Assembly (NCBI GenBank): GCA_001604065.1
Contig: LVAO01000012.1
Coordinates: 1-45,570, forward strand
Direction of reading: 5' to 3'
DNA: 45,570 nucleotides
Origin: Clostridiales bacterium Firm_09
GTDB lineage: Bacteria; Bacillota; Clostridia; Christensenellales; DTU072
Part shown: positions 37,422 to 45,570 of the stretch, piece by piece
Layout: each line of letters begins with the position of its first letter
Position numbering within the stretch: position 1 is the first letter of the stretch
Translations under genes and position numbers: made by a program
Notes under the pieces: generated by a model
The model's input: only the letters and a program-made list of their open reading frames with translations
Database searches by the model: none
Told to the model about the DNA's origin: nothing

Positions 37422-39216
37422 CCAGTTTCAAGATGGACATAAATGCCTCAGAGGGGATCTCCACGCTGCCCACCTGGCGCATGCGCTTCTTGCCTTCCTT
37501 CTGTTTTTCAAGAAGCTTCTTCTTTCTGGTGATGTCGCCGCCGTAGCATTTTGCGAGAACATCCTTCCGCAAGGCCTTGACGGTCTCGCGGGCAATCACT
37601 TTGCCGCCGATTGCCGCCTGCACAGGGATTTCAAACTGCTGACGCGGGATAATATCCTTCAGTTTCTCTGCGATTCTCCGTCCCGATGCATACGCATGGT
37701 CGCGGTGCACGATGGTAGACAACGCATCGCAAACCTCGCCGTTCAGCAGGATATCCAGCTTGACAAGATCCCCTTCCATATAGCCGTCCATTTCATAATC
37801 CAGGCTGGCGTATCCGCGTGTGCGGGACTTCAGCGCATCAAAGAAATCGTAGATGATTTCTGCAAGCGGGATGCGGTATTCTATTTTGACGCGCGTTGCT
37901 TCCAGATAGGTCATGTTGATGTAAACTCCGCGTTTTTGCTGGCATAATTCCATCACCGGGCCGACATATTCCGGCGGGGTGAAGACAAACGCTTTGACGA
38001 CAGGTTCTTCAATCTTCTCGATTTCCATAGGATTCGGGAGTCGGGAAGGATTTTCTACTTCCAACACTTCACCGTTGGTTTTGGTGACCACGTAACTGAC
38101 GCTCGGTGCAGTTGTCACAAGATCCAGGTCAAACTCGCGCTCCAGTCTTTCTTCAATGATTTCCATATGGAGAAGTCCCAGAAAGCCGCAACGGAAGCCA
38201 AAGCCCAATGCGCCGGACGCTTCGGGTTCTACGACCAATGCGGCGTCGTTCAGATTCAGTTTATCCAGAGCATCCCTCAGGTCGTTATAACGGGAGCCGT
38301 CGGCGGGATAGATGCCCGCAAATACCATCGGATGGATTTTTTTATAACCTTTCAAAGGCTCTTTGGCGCCGCCCACGGCAAGCGTGATGGTATCGCCGAC
38401 CGAAGTATCCTTGACGTTTTTGATGCTTGCCGCAATATATCCGACATCGCCCGCGGCCAATCTCTCCACAGATTTCATTGACGGCGTAAAAACGCCGACC
38501 TCCGTCACATCGTATTCTTTGCCGTTGGACATCATCCGGATGCGCTGTCCGGCAGCAATCGAGCCATCCACGACACGGATATTGCAGATCGCACCTTTAT
38601 AATTATCATAAATGCTGTCAAAAATGAGCGCGCGCAACGGCTTGTCCTCGCTGCCGTGCGGCGGAGGCAGTTTTTCGACAATCTGCATAAGAAGCTTATC
38701 GATATTCAGACCCTCTTTTGCGCTGATAAGCGGGGCTTCGGATGCATCCAGGCCTATCACATCCTCGATTTCTTTTCTTGTGCCCTCCGGATCGGCGGAT
38801 GCCAGATCAATTTTATTGATGACGGGCAGGATTTCCAGATCGTTGTCAAGCGCGAGATAGACATTGGTCAGCGTCTGCGCTTCAATACCCTGTGTCGCAT
38901 CCACAACAAGGATTGCCCCTTCGCATGCGGCAAGAGAGCGGCTGACTTCGTAAGTAAAATCCACATGGCCCGGAGTATCAATCAGGTTGAAAGTGTATTC
39001 TGTACCTTTATATTTATAATACATTCTGACGGGCGTCAATTTGATGGTGATGCCGCGTTCGCGCTCGATGTCCATCGCATCCAGAATCTGATCTTTCATT
39101 TCGCGTTCGGATACCGCGCCGGTCATCTCTATCAGGCGATCCGCCAGGGTCGATTTGCCGTGGTCGATATGCGCCACAATACAGAAATTTCTGATATATT
39201 TTTGTCTGTCGTTCAT
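37405..39216 (-). CDS. lepA: Elongation factor 4 (LepA)
   Basis: A 603-residue translational GTPase that acts on stalled or maturing ribosomes. The G domain has [16 protein letters not shown] (G1), RERGITIK (G2 region), DTPGHVDF (G3) and NKIDLASAD (G4). The LepA-specific C-terminal domain ends in [15 protein letters not shown] with [15 protein letters not shown]. Length is standard. AGGAAA precedes the ATG. Confidence 0.97.
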   Translation of the reverse strand: MNDRQKYIRNFCIVAHIDHGKSTLADRLIEMTGAVSEREMKDQILDAMDIERERGITIKLTPVRMYYKYKGTEYTFNLIDTPGHVDFTYEVSRSLAACEGAILVVDATQGIEAQTLTNVYLALDNDLEILPVINKIDLASADPEGTRKEIEDVIGLDASEAPLISAKEGLNIDKLLMQIVEKLPPPHGSEDKPLRALIFDSIYDNYKGAICNIRVVDGSIAAGQRIRMMSNGKEYDVTEVGVFTPSMKSVERLAAGDVGYIAASIKNVKDTSVGDTITLAVGGAKEPLKGYKKIHPMVFAGIYPADGSRYNDLRDALDKLNLNDAALVVEPEASGALGFGFRCGFLGLLHMEIIEERLEREFDLDLVTTAPSVSYVVTKTNGEVLEVENPSRLPNPMEIEKIEEPVVKAFVFTPPEYVGPVMELCQQKRGVYINMTYLEATRVKIEYRIPLAEIIYDFFDALKSRTRGYASLDYEMDGYMEGDLVKLDILLNGEVCDALSTIVHRDHAYASGRRIAEKLKDIIPRQQFEIPVQAAIGGKVIARETVKALRKDVLAKCYGGDITRKKKLLEKQKEGKKRMRQVGSVEIPSEAFMSILKLDDDKQ

Positions 39217-39248
39217 TTGGTTTCCTGAGTGTAAATTATCTCTTATAA

Positions 39249-39277
39249 AGTATACTTGAAACCTGAAATTTAATCAA
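39249..39277 (-). promoter_or_regulatory. Sigma-A promoter of lepA
   Basis: TTGATT (39272-39277) and TATACT (39249-39254) are 17 bases apart on the minus strand, about 33 bases before the lepA start. Confidence 0.78.
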
Positions 39278-39295
39278 TTATTTTCCCTCAAAACG

Positions 39296-39324
39296 TTGCT
39301 TAAATGTACATATTATACTATACT
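39296..39324 (+). promoter_or_regulatory. Sigma-A promoter of the glycerophosphodiesterase gene
   Basis: TTGCTT (39296-39301) and TATACT (39319-39324) are 17 bases apart, 29 bases upstream of the start codon, divergent from the lepA promoter. Confidence 0.72.
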
Positions 39325-39353
39325 TTTATATACATATACCATTGGAGAAAAAA

Positions 39354-40076
39354 ATGAGACTGTTCCAAGTACCGATAGCGCACAGAGGCCTGCACGACCA
39401 GGAGTCTCCGGAAAACTCTCTTTCTGCCTTTCAGAAGGCGGTAAACAAGGGTTACAACATCGAAACGGATGTCCATCTTCTGAAGGACGGCAAGCTGGTA
39501 TGCTTTCATGATTTCACGCTTTCGCGTATGTTGAACGGGCGTCCGGGATATATAGAAGACCTCCGTTATGAGGATATCGCGGGCGAAAACTTTTTACTCA
39601 GCAACGGCGAACACATCCCCTTATTTGATGATCTGATAAACCTTGTGGACGGCAGGGTAGAGATACTCTGCGAACTGAAGTCCACGAGCTTCCGCAAATT
39701 CAGACTGGAAAAAGCAGTCTATGAGGCAATCAAAGACAAGCCCTGGATCAAAATTCAGGCATTCAATCCTTTTACCGTTCTATGGTTTGCCCGGCACGCG
39801 CCCGAGATCTGCCGCGGACAGCTTGCCACCAGACCGCCCAACAGATTATTGAAGCCTCTTTTTCCCTATCGCTTTCTGCGCCGTTCACATCCGGATTTTT
39901 TTGCCTATGATGTGCGTTTTTTGCCCTGTGATGCCGTCACAAAAGCCTGCAAGGATTACAACATGAAGCTTCTTGCCTGGACGGTGGATTCGGATGAAAA
40001 GGTTGAAACAGCAAAAAAATCCAATGCAAACAACATTATTTTTGAGCATATCCGTCCAGAAAAATATCCTGTATGA
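39354..40076 (+). CDS. Glycerophosphodiester phosphodiesterase
   Basis: A 240-residue enzyme that hydrolyses glycerophosphodiesters to glycerol-3-phosphate and an alcohol. Family blocks are IAHRGLHDQESPENSLSAF, the metal-binding ETDVHLLKDGKLVCFHD and ILCELKS. LLAWTVDSDEKV lies near the end. There is no signal peptide, so it is probably cytoplasmic. GGAGA stands five bases before the ATG at 39354. It is monocistronic between a promoter and a bidirectional terminator. Confidence 0.93.
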   Translation: MRLFQVPIAHRGLHDQESPENSLSAFQKAVNKGYNIETDVHLLKDGKLVCFHDFTLSRMLNGRPGYIEDLRYEDIAGENFLLSNGEHIPLFDDLINLVDGRVEILCELKSTSFRKFRLEKAVYEAIKDKPWIKIQAFNPFTVLWFARHAPEICRGQLATRPPNRLLKPLFPYRFLRRSHPDFFAYDVRFLPCDAVTKACKDYNMKLLAWTVDSDEKVETAKKSNANNIIFEHIRPEKYPV

Positions 40077-40111
40077 GCCAATACCGGCTCTCCGTTGCAT
40101 CGTATACAACC

Positions 40112-40143
40112 AAAAATAAGCTGCCTTCCCGGCAGCTTATTTG
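40112..40143. terminator. Bidirectional terminator
   Basis: AAATAAGCTGCC (40114-40125) pairs perfectly with GGCAGCTTATTT (40131-40142) around a 5-base loop. T-rich ends are present in both directions, better on the minus strand. It ends the glycerophosphodiesterase gene and the operon ending in the small membrane ORF. Confidence 0.88.
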
Positions 40144-40257
40144 TCAAATCATCGTCCTGACTTTTCGTATCAGTTTTTTTGTTTGAGGCGCGGTAATCAA
40201 CATCACCGAACCGACTGTGCCCAGGGCAATCCCTGCCCAGAATCCTATTTTAGCCAT
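40144..40257 (-). CDS. Small single-pass membrane protein
   Basis: A 37-residue peptide, MAKIGFWAGIALGTVG onward, with one hydrophobic segment (about 4-24) and a basic tail (TKKLIRKVRTMI). The ATG at 40257 is chosen because GGGAGG lies eight bases upstream. The frame is open for 40 more codons upstream, to an ATG at 40377 without a clear ribosome site, so a 77-residue form is possible. The N-terminal part recalls DUF6110-type proteins, a weak resemblance. It is the last gene of the aspS-nifU group. Confidence 0.6.
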   Translation of the reverse strand: MAKIGFWAGIALGTVGSVMLITAPQTKKLIRKVRTMI

Positions 40258-40435
40258 CTTATAATCCTCCCTGGATGTAGTATGGACTTCATCCGTAAGG
40301 AATACATTGTAAAAAATTGGTTCTGATGCGTCCGCTAACTTGAACTCTCTCGTCAAAGCCGGGGCACCGGATGCCATGAAATCGGCTCATACAAGGATAG
40401 CGGCAATCCGGCTGGCGCAAAACCCGGCCGATTTT

Positions 40436-40816
40436 TTATTTGCCGGAAACTTTCTTTTGATAATCCTTGATTGCTTCGGCAATTGCTTCTTCGGCAAGCA
40501 CAGAGCAGTGTATTTTTTGTGGAGGCAGACCTTCCAAAGTCTCTACAACGTCGGCATTGCGGATTTTGAGAGCTTCCTCTATGGTTTTTCCTTTGACCAT
40601 CTCTGTGGCAACCGACGAAGAGGCGATTGCCGCCGCACAACCGAAGGTTTTGAATTTGGCATCTGTAATGATGCCTTTCTCTCTGTCAATCTTGAGATAG
40701 ACCTGCATGATGTCGCCGCAGCTTGCGTTTCCTACGGTGCCTACGCCGTCGGCATCCTTGATTTCTCCCACGTTTTTGGGATTTGCAAATATGTCCAATA
40801 CTTTATCATTATACAT
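40436..40816 (-). CDS. nifU: Fe-S cluster scaffold protein (NifU/IscU type)
   Basis: A 126-residue scaffold on which NifS/IscS-supplied sulfur and iron form clusters. The three conserved cysteines are C33 in NASCGDIM, C60 in TFGCAAAIA and C104 in KIHCSVLAEEA, with D35 next to the first. GGAAG lies just before the ATG at 40816, which overlaps the nifS stop by 8 bases. The Clostridia-style pairing with nifS is usual. Confidence 0.93.
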   Translation of the reverse strand: MYNDKVLDIFANPKNVGEIKDADGVGTVGNASCGDIMQVYLKIDREKGIITDAKFKTFGCAAAIASSSVATEMVKGKTIEEALKIRNADVVETLEGLPPQKIHCSVLAEEAIAEAIKDYQKKVSGK

Positions 40817-41990
40817 AGCTTCCGGTTCCTTTTTCCACATTGAACAGGGGGGACATTCCTCTCAGTCTGTCCACGGTTTCTTTGAGGGTCTCGATGGTGT
40901 AATCGATTTCTTCTTTGGTTGTGTCGCGCCCCAAACTGAAGCGGATGGAGCTGTGCGCAAGCTCCTCTCTGACGCCCAATGCAAGTATGACGTGCGAAGG
41001 TTCCAATGAGCCCGAAGAGCAGGCGGACCCGCTGCTGACGGCAATTCCCTTAAGATCCAGCGTCATCAATATGGATTCTCCCTCGATAAATCCAAAGCTC
41101 ATATTGACATTATTCGGGAGGCGTTTTTCTCTGCCGCCGTTCAGATAGCTGTACGGCACCTCGTTCAACACGCGGTCAATAAAATAATCCCGCAGTTCGG
41201 ACATATGCCTGTTATTGCGGTCTCTGTCGCGCGCGCATATTTCAAGTGCTTTTGCCATGCCGACAATCAGCGGAGTATTGGTCGTACCCGCACGCTGACG
41301 TCTTTCCTGGTGTCCGCCGTGAATCAGCTTGTCAAGCCGGACGCCGGAGCGGATATATAAAATACCGATGCCCTTGGGTCCGTGAAACTTATGCGCGGAT
41401 AAGGAAAGCATATCAATATTCATGTTGTCAACGTTAATGGGCTGGCTTTCGATTGCTTGCACCGCGTCGGTGTGGAACAGTATTCCCTCGTCCCTGGCGA
41501 TTTTGCCTATCTCCGCTATCGGCTGTATCGCACCCATCTCATTATTCGCGGTCATTATCGAAATCAACACCGTATCTTCGCGGATTGCAGCACGTATATC
41601 CTCGGGATTGACAATGCCCTCATGATTGACTTTGATATAGGTGACCTCGACCCCCTCCTTTTCCAGCTCATGACAGGTATCCATGATTGCCGGATGCTCG
41701 ATAGCGGAGGTAATCATATGTTTTTTGGCATTTTTGGATGCCCGGATGGCACCTTTCAGTGCCCAGTTGTTGCTTTCGGTAGCTCCCGAAGTAAAATATA
41801 TCTCGGACGCCTTTGCGCCCAGTATCGAAGCGATTTTTGCGCGCGCCTCATCCACTGCCTTCTGCGCATTTCTGCCAAAGGCGTGCAGCGAAGACGGATT
41901 GCCGTAAATCTCGCAAAAATACGGAAGCATCGCGTCCAAAACCTCTTTGTCTACGGCTGTCGTTGCCGAATTATCCAGATAGACTTTCAT
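40809..41990 (-). CDS. nifS: Cysteine desulfurase (NifS/IscS type)
   Basis: A 393-residue PLP enzyme that takes sulfur from cysteine for Fe-S clusters. It starts KVYLDNSATTAV. The PLP lysine is K201 in SLSAHKFHGPKGIG, and the persulfide cysteine is C324 in SGSACSSGSLEPSHV. The ATG at 41990 is chosen because the family begins there; it lies one base after the glyA stop, with no good ribosome site, suggesting coupling. It feeds nifU, which overlaps its end. Confidence 0.94.
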   Translation of the reverse strand: MKVYLDNSATTAVDKEVLDAMLPYFCEIYGNPSSLHAFGRNAQKAVDEARAKIASILGAKASEIYFTSGATESNNWALKGAIRASKNAKKHMITSAIEHPAIMDTCHELEKEGVEVTYIKVNHEGIVNPEDIRAAIREDTVLISIMTANNEMGAIQPIAEIGKIARDEGILFHTDAVQAIESQPINVDNMNIDMLSLSAHKFHGPKGIGILYIRSGVRLDKLIHGGHQERRQRAGTTNTPLIVGMAKALEICARDRDRNNRHMSELRDYFIDRVLNEVPYSYLNGGREKRLPNNVNMSFGFIEGESILMTLDLKGIAVSSGSACSSGSLEPSHVILALGVREELAHSSIRFSLGRDTTKEEIDYTIETLKETVDRLRGMSPLFNVEKGTGSYV

Positions 41991-41991
41991 A

Positions 41992-43242
41992 TTACAATAT
42001 AAAATCCTCTCGATACAGGGGATATTTTGCGACAAGCTGCCGGACAGCCGTCCGTACTTTGTCGTATGCGCCCTGTTTCTCTCTGATGATATCTGCCACG
42101 CATTCTGCAATGGTTATCATATCTTCTTCCTTCATTCCTCTTGTCGTAACACTGGGAGTGCCCAAACGGAGTCCATTGGGATCGACCGGGGAAGCGGTAT
42201 CATTTGGGATAGCGTTTTTGTTGGTGGTGATATTGACCTCATCCAGCATTGTTTCCAGTTCTTTGCCCGTGCAGCCGGTGCCGCGCAGATCAAGAAGCAT
42301 CAGATGGTTGTCCGTGCCGCCCGAAAACAGCTTGAGTCCCTGCGCCATCAGCGCGGAGGCAAGCGCCTTGGCGTTGGCAAGAATCTGTCTTTGATAAGCG
42401 GCGAATTCCTCGCTCTCCGCTTCCTTTAGGGCAAGAGCCTTTGCCGCAATGATGTGCATCAGAGGCCCGCCTTGCATCCCGGGGAACAAGCCCTTGTCAA
42501 GCCTTTTGCCGTATTCTTCTTTTGCCATGATGATGCCACCGCGGGGACCCCGCAAAGTCTTGTGCGTTGTTGTGGTGACAATATCGCAGTGCGGGAAGGG
42601 TGAAGGATGAAGACCCGTCGCGACCAGACCCGCGATATGCGCGATATCGGCCATCAGCATGGCGCCGCATTTGTCTGCAATCGCGCGGAAGCGTGCAAAA
42701 TCAATCGTTCTCGGATACGCTGAAGCACCGCAGACGATCAGTTTGGGCTTGCATTCCATTGCGATGCGCTCTGCTTCATCATAGTCTATATAACCGCTTT
42801 CGTCAACTCCGTAAGCAACAAAGTTGTAATACTTGCCGCTCATGCTGATTTTGTGCCCATGCGTAAGATGTCCGCCATGCCCCAAATTCATGCCCATCAC
42901 GGTATCGCCGTAATTCAGAAGCGAAAAATAAACCGTAATATTGGCGCTGCTGCCGGAATGGGGCTGAACATTGGCATATTCGGCATGAAAAATCCTTTTG
43001 GCACGTTCAATGGCTAAATTCTCCGCCATATCAACATAAGCGCATCCGCCGTAATATCGGTGGCCGGGGTAACCCTCGGCATATTTGTTGGTAAGGTGCG
43101 ATCCCGCGACTTGCATTACTGCGGGCGAAACAAAGTTTTCACTTGCAATAAGCTCGATATTGTTTTGCTGCCGTCTTAATTCCAGCACCATCGCTTCATA
43201 AAGCTCGGGGTCTGTCATGCGGATCTGTCTTAAGTCAACCAT
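41992..43242 (-). CDS. glyA: Serine hydroxymethyltransferase
   Basis: A 416-residue PLP enzyme that interconverts serine and glycine, producing methylene-tetrahydrofolate. [29 protein letters not shown] and [10 protein letters not shown] are conserved. The PLP lysine is K228 in [14 protein letters not shown]. Length is standard. AGGAGA lies eight bases before the ATG. It follows the rseC-like gene by 18 bases. Confidence 0.97.
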   Translation of the reverse strand: MVDLRQIRMTDPELYEAMVLELRRQQNNIELIASENFVSPAVMQVAGSHLTNKYAEGYPGHRYYGGCAYVDMAENLAIERAKRIFHAEYANVQPHSGSSANITVYFSLLNYGDTVMGMNLGHGGHLTHGHKISMSGKYYNFVAYGVDESGYIDYDEAERIAMECKPKLIVCGASAYPRTIDFARFRAIADKCGAMLMADIAHIAGLVATGLHPSPFPHCDIVTTTTHKTLRGPRGGIIMAKEEYGKRLDKGLFPGMQGGPLMHIIAAKALALKEAESEEFAAYQRQILANAKALASALMAQGLKLFSGGTDNHLMLLDLRGTGCTGKELETMLDEVNITTNKNAIPNDTASPVDPNGLRLGTPSVTTRGMKEEDMITIAECVADIIREKQGAYDKVRTAVRQLVAKYPLYREDFIL

Positions 43243-43260
43243 TTCGCATTCTCCTATGTA

Positions 43261-43734
43261 TTATTCTGTTTTCGTATCCGTATTATCCGCATCATCAGCG
43301 GTTCTGTTTGTTTTTTGTTCATCCGTATTATCCGTAAGGATAGCCGTCAGCCGGGGCGAAAATTCGTTTTTCTTTTTTAATTTTTTATCAATCAGAGCAA
43401 CAATGCCGAAACCCAGAATCAACGCGCCGCCTGCGCAACCCAGGGAAAGCGCAAGATCGTTTGCGACAGAAGTCGCTCCAAGCGCGATAGCAAGCAGGGC
43501 AAGCGGAATAAGATAGACAATCATCGATGCGGATACCACGGCACGGTCGCCGACCGAAACGGATACTCTGTCGCCCTCTTTTGCATCAAGAGTATTTCTG
43601 ACCTTAAGCTCCACGAACATTTCTTCTTTGGGCTTCAGGCACATCCGGCAATTCTCGCAGGCAGTCTTCCTTGGGAAGCGCACTGTGCACCAGCCGTTTT
43701 TTGAGGTTTTTTTGATCTCGCCAATCTCAACCAT
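43261..43734 (-). CDS. RseC/MucC-family SoxR-reducing-type membrane protein
   Basis: A 157-residue protein. The N-terminal domain has TACENCRMC with cysteines 26, 29 and 32, the RseC cysteine motif. Two TM segments lie at about 66-87 and 93-114. A basic stretch (KKLKKKNE) and an Asp/Thr-rich tail follow. Members are associated with electron transport to redox proteins (RnfABCDGE, SoxR), but the role here is not known. AAGGG precedes the ATG, and it follows aspS by 12 bases. Confidence 0.82.
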   Translation of the reverse strand: MVEIGEIKKTSKNGWCTVRFPRKTACENCRMCLKPKEEMFVELKVRNTLDAKEGDRVSVSVGDRAVVSASMIVYLIPLALLAIALGATSVANDLALSLGCAGGALILGFGIVALIDKKLKKKNEFSPRLTAILTDNTDEQKTNRTADDADNTDTKTE

Positions 43735-43746
43735 GCATTTTCCCTT

Positions 43747-45534
43747 TTATTCTTTTTTGAAATCAAGCTCCAGTTCTTTGAGCTGCTTTTCGGTAACGGT
43801 GCTGGGTGCGTCCGACATCAGGCAAACCGCGCTTTGGTTCTTGGGAAAGGCGATCACATCCTTGATGTTATCCGTGCCTGTCAGCAGCATGACCAGTCTG
43901 TCCAGACCAAACGCCAGACCGCCATGCGGAGGTACGCCGTAGCGGAATGCTTCGACAAAGAATCCGAAACGCTCTTTGATATCTTCCTCCGTCAGATTGA
44001 TTTTGCGGAACATCGCTTCCTGGATATCACGCGAATGAATGCGGATGGAACCGCCGCCCGCCTCCTGTCCGTTGATGACAAAGTCATATGCCTTGGCGCG
44101 CACCTTGAGCGGGTTTTTATCCAGATATTTGAGGTCGGCTGTCACCGGACTGGTAAAGGGATGGTGCATTGCTTCCAGACGCTTTTCTTCCTCGTTGTAC
44201 TCATACAGCGGGAAATGCGTCACCCATAAGAAATCGTAGCTGCCCTTTGGGATCAGCTCTTTCTGTTTGGCGATTGCCAGACGCAGGGCGCCCAGCGCAT
44301 CAAAAACAACTTTATTCTTATCCGCAACAAAAAGGATCAGATCTCCCGTCTCGCCTTTGGCGGCTTCAATCAGCATTTTTAGGCTTTCTTCTGTGAAAAA
44401 CTTTGCGATAGGCGAAGTGATGCCCTCGGGCTTCAGCGCGATATAGGCAAGTCCCTTTGCGCCGTACTCCTTGACCACTTCCTGAAACCCGTCAATTTCT
44501 TTGCGTGTGGAAGAAGCCATGCCCTTGGCGTTGATGGCGCGAACACTGTATCCCGTACGTGTCGCATTGTTGAAAACCGAAAACGTCGTACCGCTCTTTT
44601 TGACAACCTTGGTCAGATCGATAAGCTCCAAACCGAATCGGGTATCCGGCTTGTCGCTGCCAAAACGCTCCATTGCCTCTTTGTATTCCATGCGGCGGAT
44701 TTTCTTTGGCAGATCGTAATTGATGGCGGACTTGAAAATCTTGCGTATCAATCCCTCGGCGACCTTCATCACATCCTCGATGTCATCCACAAAGCTCATT
44801 TCCATGTCAATCTGCGTAAATTCGGGCTGGCGGTTGGCACGCAGATCTTCGTCACGGAAGCATTTGGCAATCTGATAATATCTGTCCATCCCCGCAATCA
44901 TCAACAGCTGTTTATAAAGCTGCGGAGACTGCGGCAGCGCATAAAAACTGCCGGGATGCACTCTGGAAGGCACAAGGTAGTCGCGCGCGCCCTCAGGTGT
45001 CGATTTGCCTAAAACGGGTGTTTCGACATAAAGAAATCCTTTGGACGCCATGTATTCGGACACCGCCTTCATCACCTTGTCGCGGGTGATGAGGATGTTC
45101 TGGAGTGAGGCTCTCCGGAGATCCAGGTAACGATATTTAAGGCGGAGCTGTTCGTTCGCCTTGACATCCTCCGTAATGAAAAAAGGTGTGGTATCCGCTT
45201 CCGAAAGGATGCGGAGCTCACGGACTTCGATTTCTATTTCTCCGGTCGGAATATTGAAGTTGATGTTCTTTTCTCCTCTTGCCCCCACAACACCCCGTAC
45301 GGCAATCACGTATTCGTTCCGTATGGATTCCGATTTCGCATATGTTTCGGGAAAATCCGTAGAAAAGCGCAACTGGACGACACCCGTCCTGTCACGCAGG
45401 TCGACAAACACCATGCCGCCCAGATTGCGGTATTTGGCGACAAAGCCCATCGCGACGGCTTGTTTGCCGATATCCGACGAGCGGAATTCTCCGCACATCT
45501 TTGTTCTTTTTAATCCTGTCAAAAATTCTGCCAT
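43747..45534 (-). CDS. aspS: Aspartyl-tRNA synthetase
   Basis: A 595-residue class IIb synthetase charging tRNA-Asp. The OB-fold anticodon-binding domain opens with [11 protein letters not shown] and has [12 protein letters not shown]. Class II motif 2 is visible in [26 protein letters not shown], and motif 3 in [16 protein letters not shown]-like insert lies between. The ATG at 45534 is chosen because the TTG 27 bases upstream lies inside the reading frame end of a preceding gene, where GGAGG is a codon pair of that gene. The start is still somewhat open. Confidence 0.93.
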   Translation of the reverse strand: MAEFLTGLKRTKMCGEFRSSDIGKQAVAMGFVAKYRNLGGMVFVDLRDRTGVVQLRFSTDFPETYAKSESIRNEYVIAVRGVVGARGEKNINFNIPTGEIEIEVRELRILSEADTTPFFITEDVKANEQLRLKYRYLDLRRASLQNILITRDKVMKAVSEYMASKGFLYVETPVLGKSTPEGARDYLVPSRVHPGSFYALPQSPQLYKQLLMIAGMDRYYQIAKCFRDEDLRANRQPEFTQIDMEMSFVDDIEDVMKVAEGLIRKIFKSAINYDLPKKIRRMEYKEAMERFGSDKPDTRFGLELIDLTKVVKKSGTTFSVFNNATRTGYSVRAINAKGMASSTRKEIDGFQEVVKEYGAKGLAYIALKPEGITSPIAKFFTEESLKMLIEAAKGETGDLILFVADKNKVVFDALGALRLAIAKQKELIPKGSYDFLWVTHFPLYEYNEEEKRLEAMHHPFTSPVTADLKYLDKNPLKVRAKAYDFVINGQEAGGGSIRIHSRDIQEAMFRKINLTEEDIKERFGFFVEAFRYGVPPHGGLAFGLDRLVMLLTGTDNIKDVIAFPKNQSAVCLMSDAPSTVTEKQLKELELDFKKE

Positions 45535-45538
45535 ATGT

Positions 45539-45570
45539 TCATCTGCCGAGTCTGACGGCAATGTCCTCCA
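45539..45570 (-). CDS. C-terminal end of an upstream gene (possibly hisS)
   Basis: The last 32 bases read EDIAVRLGR and stop at 45539-45541, just before the aspS ATG. hisS commonly precedes aspS in Bacillota, so this may be its C-terminus, but nine residues are too few to prove it. The gene runs out of the window. Confidence 0.35.
   Translation of the reverse strand, partial: EDIAVRLGR

Noticed and set aside
40258-40435. Riboswitch between nifU and the small ORF (cobalamin- or ykkC-like)
   Set aside because: GC-rich blocks look structured, but none of the conserved cores of these classes is present.
45535-45561. TTG start for aspS with GGAGG upstream
   Set aside because: The spacing is only three bases and the GGAGG lies inside the end of the upstream gene. 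The family starts near the ATG at 45534.

Overview
The window looks like chromosome of a Bacillota, most likely a clostridial-type anaerobe. The reasons are the hrcA-grpE-dnaK-dnaJ-prmA-rsmE-mtaB gene order behind a CIRCE operator, strong AGGAGG-type ribosome sites, textbook sigma-A promoters with 17-bp spacers, and a nifS/nifU pair. No species can be named from the sequence alone. Apart from the first kilobase, coding density is high and most genes lie on the minus strand.

Layout. Positions 1-960 hold decayed insertion sequences: nested IS256-family ends with a transposase fragment, then an IS481-like integrase fragment. Positions 1062-1980 are a cluster of eight tRNA genes with its own promoter and a second internal promoter. 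rdgB and two paralogous GH3 glycosidases follow (2078-7794). Divergent to them are guaB and guaA (8008-11139), the last two steps to GMP. Positions 11256-16974 form a surface-protein locus. obgE and nth follow (17073-18971). A DUF3343 gene and an EF2568-type cysteine desulfurase-like gene are divergently arranged (19216-20629). Positions 20612-24996 carry an rluA-type gene, an rRNA methyltransferase-like gene and a large STAND/BTAD regulator. Two hypothetical genes, one Gly/Met/Asn-rich, face that regulator (25140-26158). The heat-shock operon runs from hrcA down to a Nudix hydrolase (34633 to 26251). A diguanylate cyclase with its own promoter (34865-36214), lepA-hemW (36306-39216) and a glycerophosphodiesterase gene (39354-40076) come next. 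The window ends with the operon (hisS end)-aspS-rseC-glyA-nifS-nifU-small membrane ORF (45570 to 40144).

The most interesting region is the surface-protein locus. A sigma-A promoter (16946-16974) is followed by an RNA that matches the c-di-GMP-I (GEMM-I) riboswitch consensus (16848-16932). Downstream, in one orientation, lie two ER/SipW-type signal peptidases, a TasA-like protein with a SipW-type leader and an InlB-type repeat, a membrane-anchored TasA-like protein, a small TasA/camelysin-like protein and a GLUG/InlB-repeat protein. A terminator closes the group. The same window encodes a diguanylate cyclase with an intact GGEEF motif and RxxD inhibitory site. The inference is a c-di-GMP-gated matrix or adhesin export locus. 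Whether the switch turns the genes on or off cannot be decided by eye, because the expression platform allows two opposite foldings.

The rest is mostly housekeeping: protein folding, tRNA and rRNA modification, Fe-S cluster assembly, one-carbon metabolism and purine synthesis.
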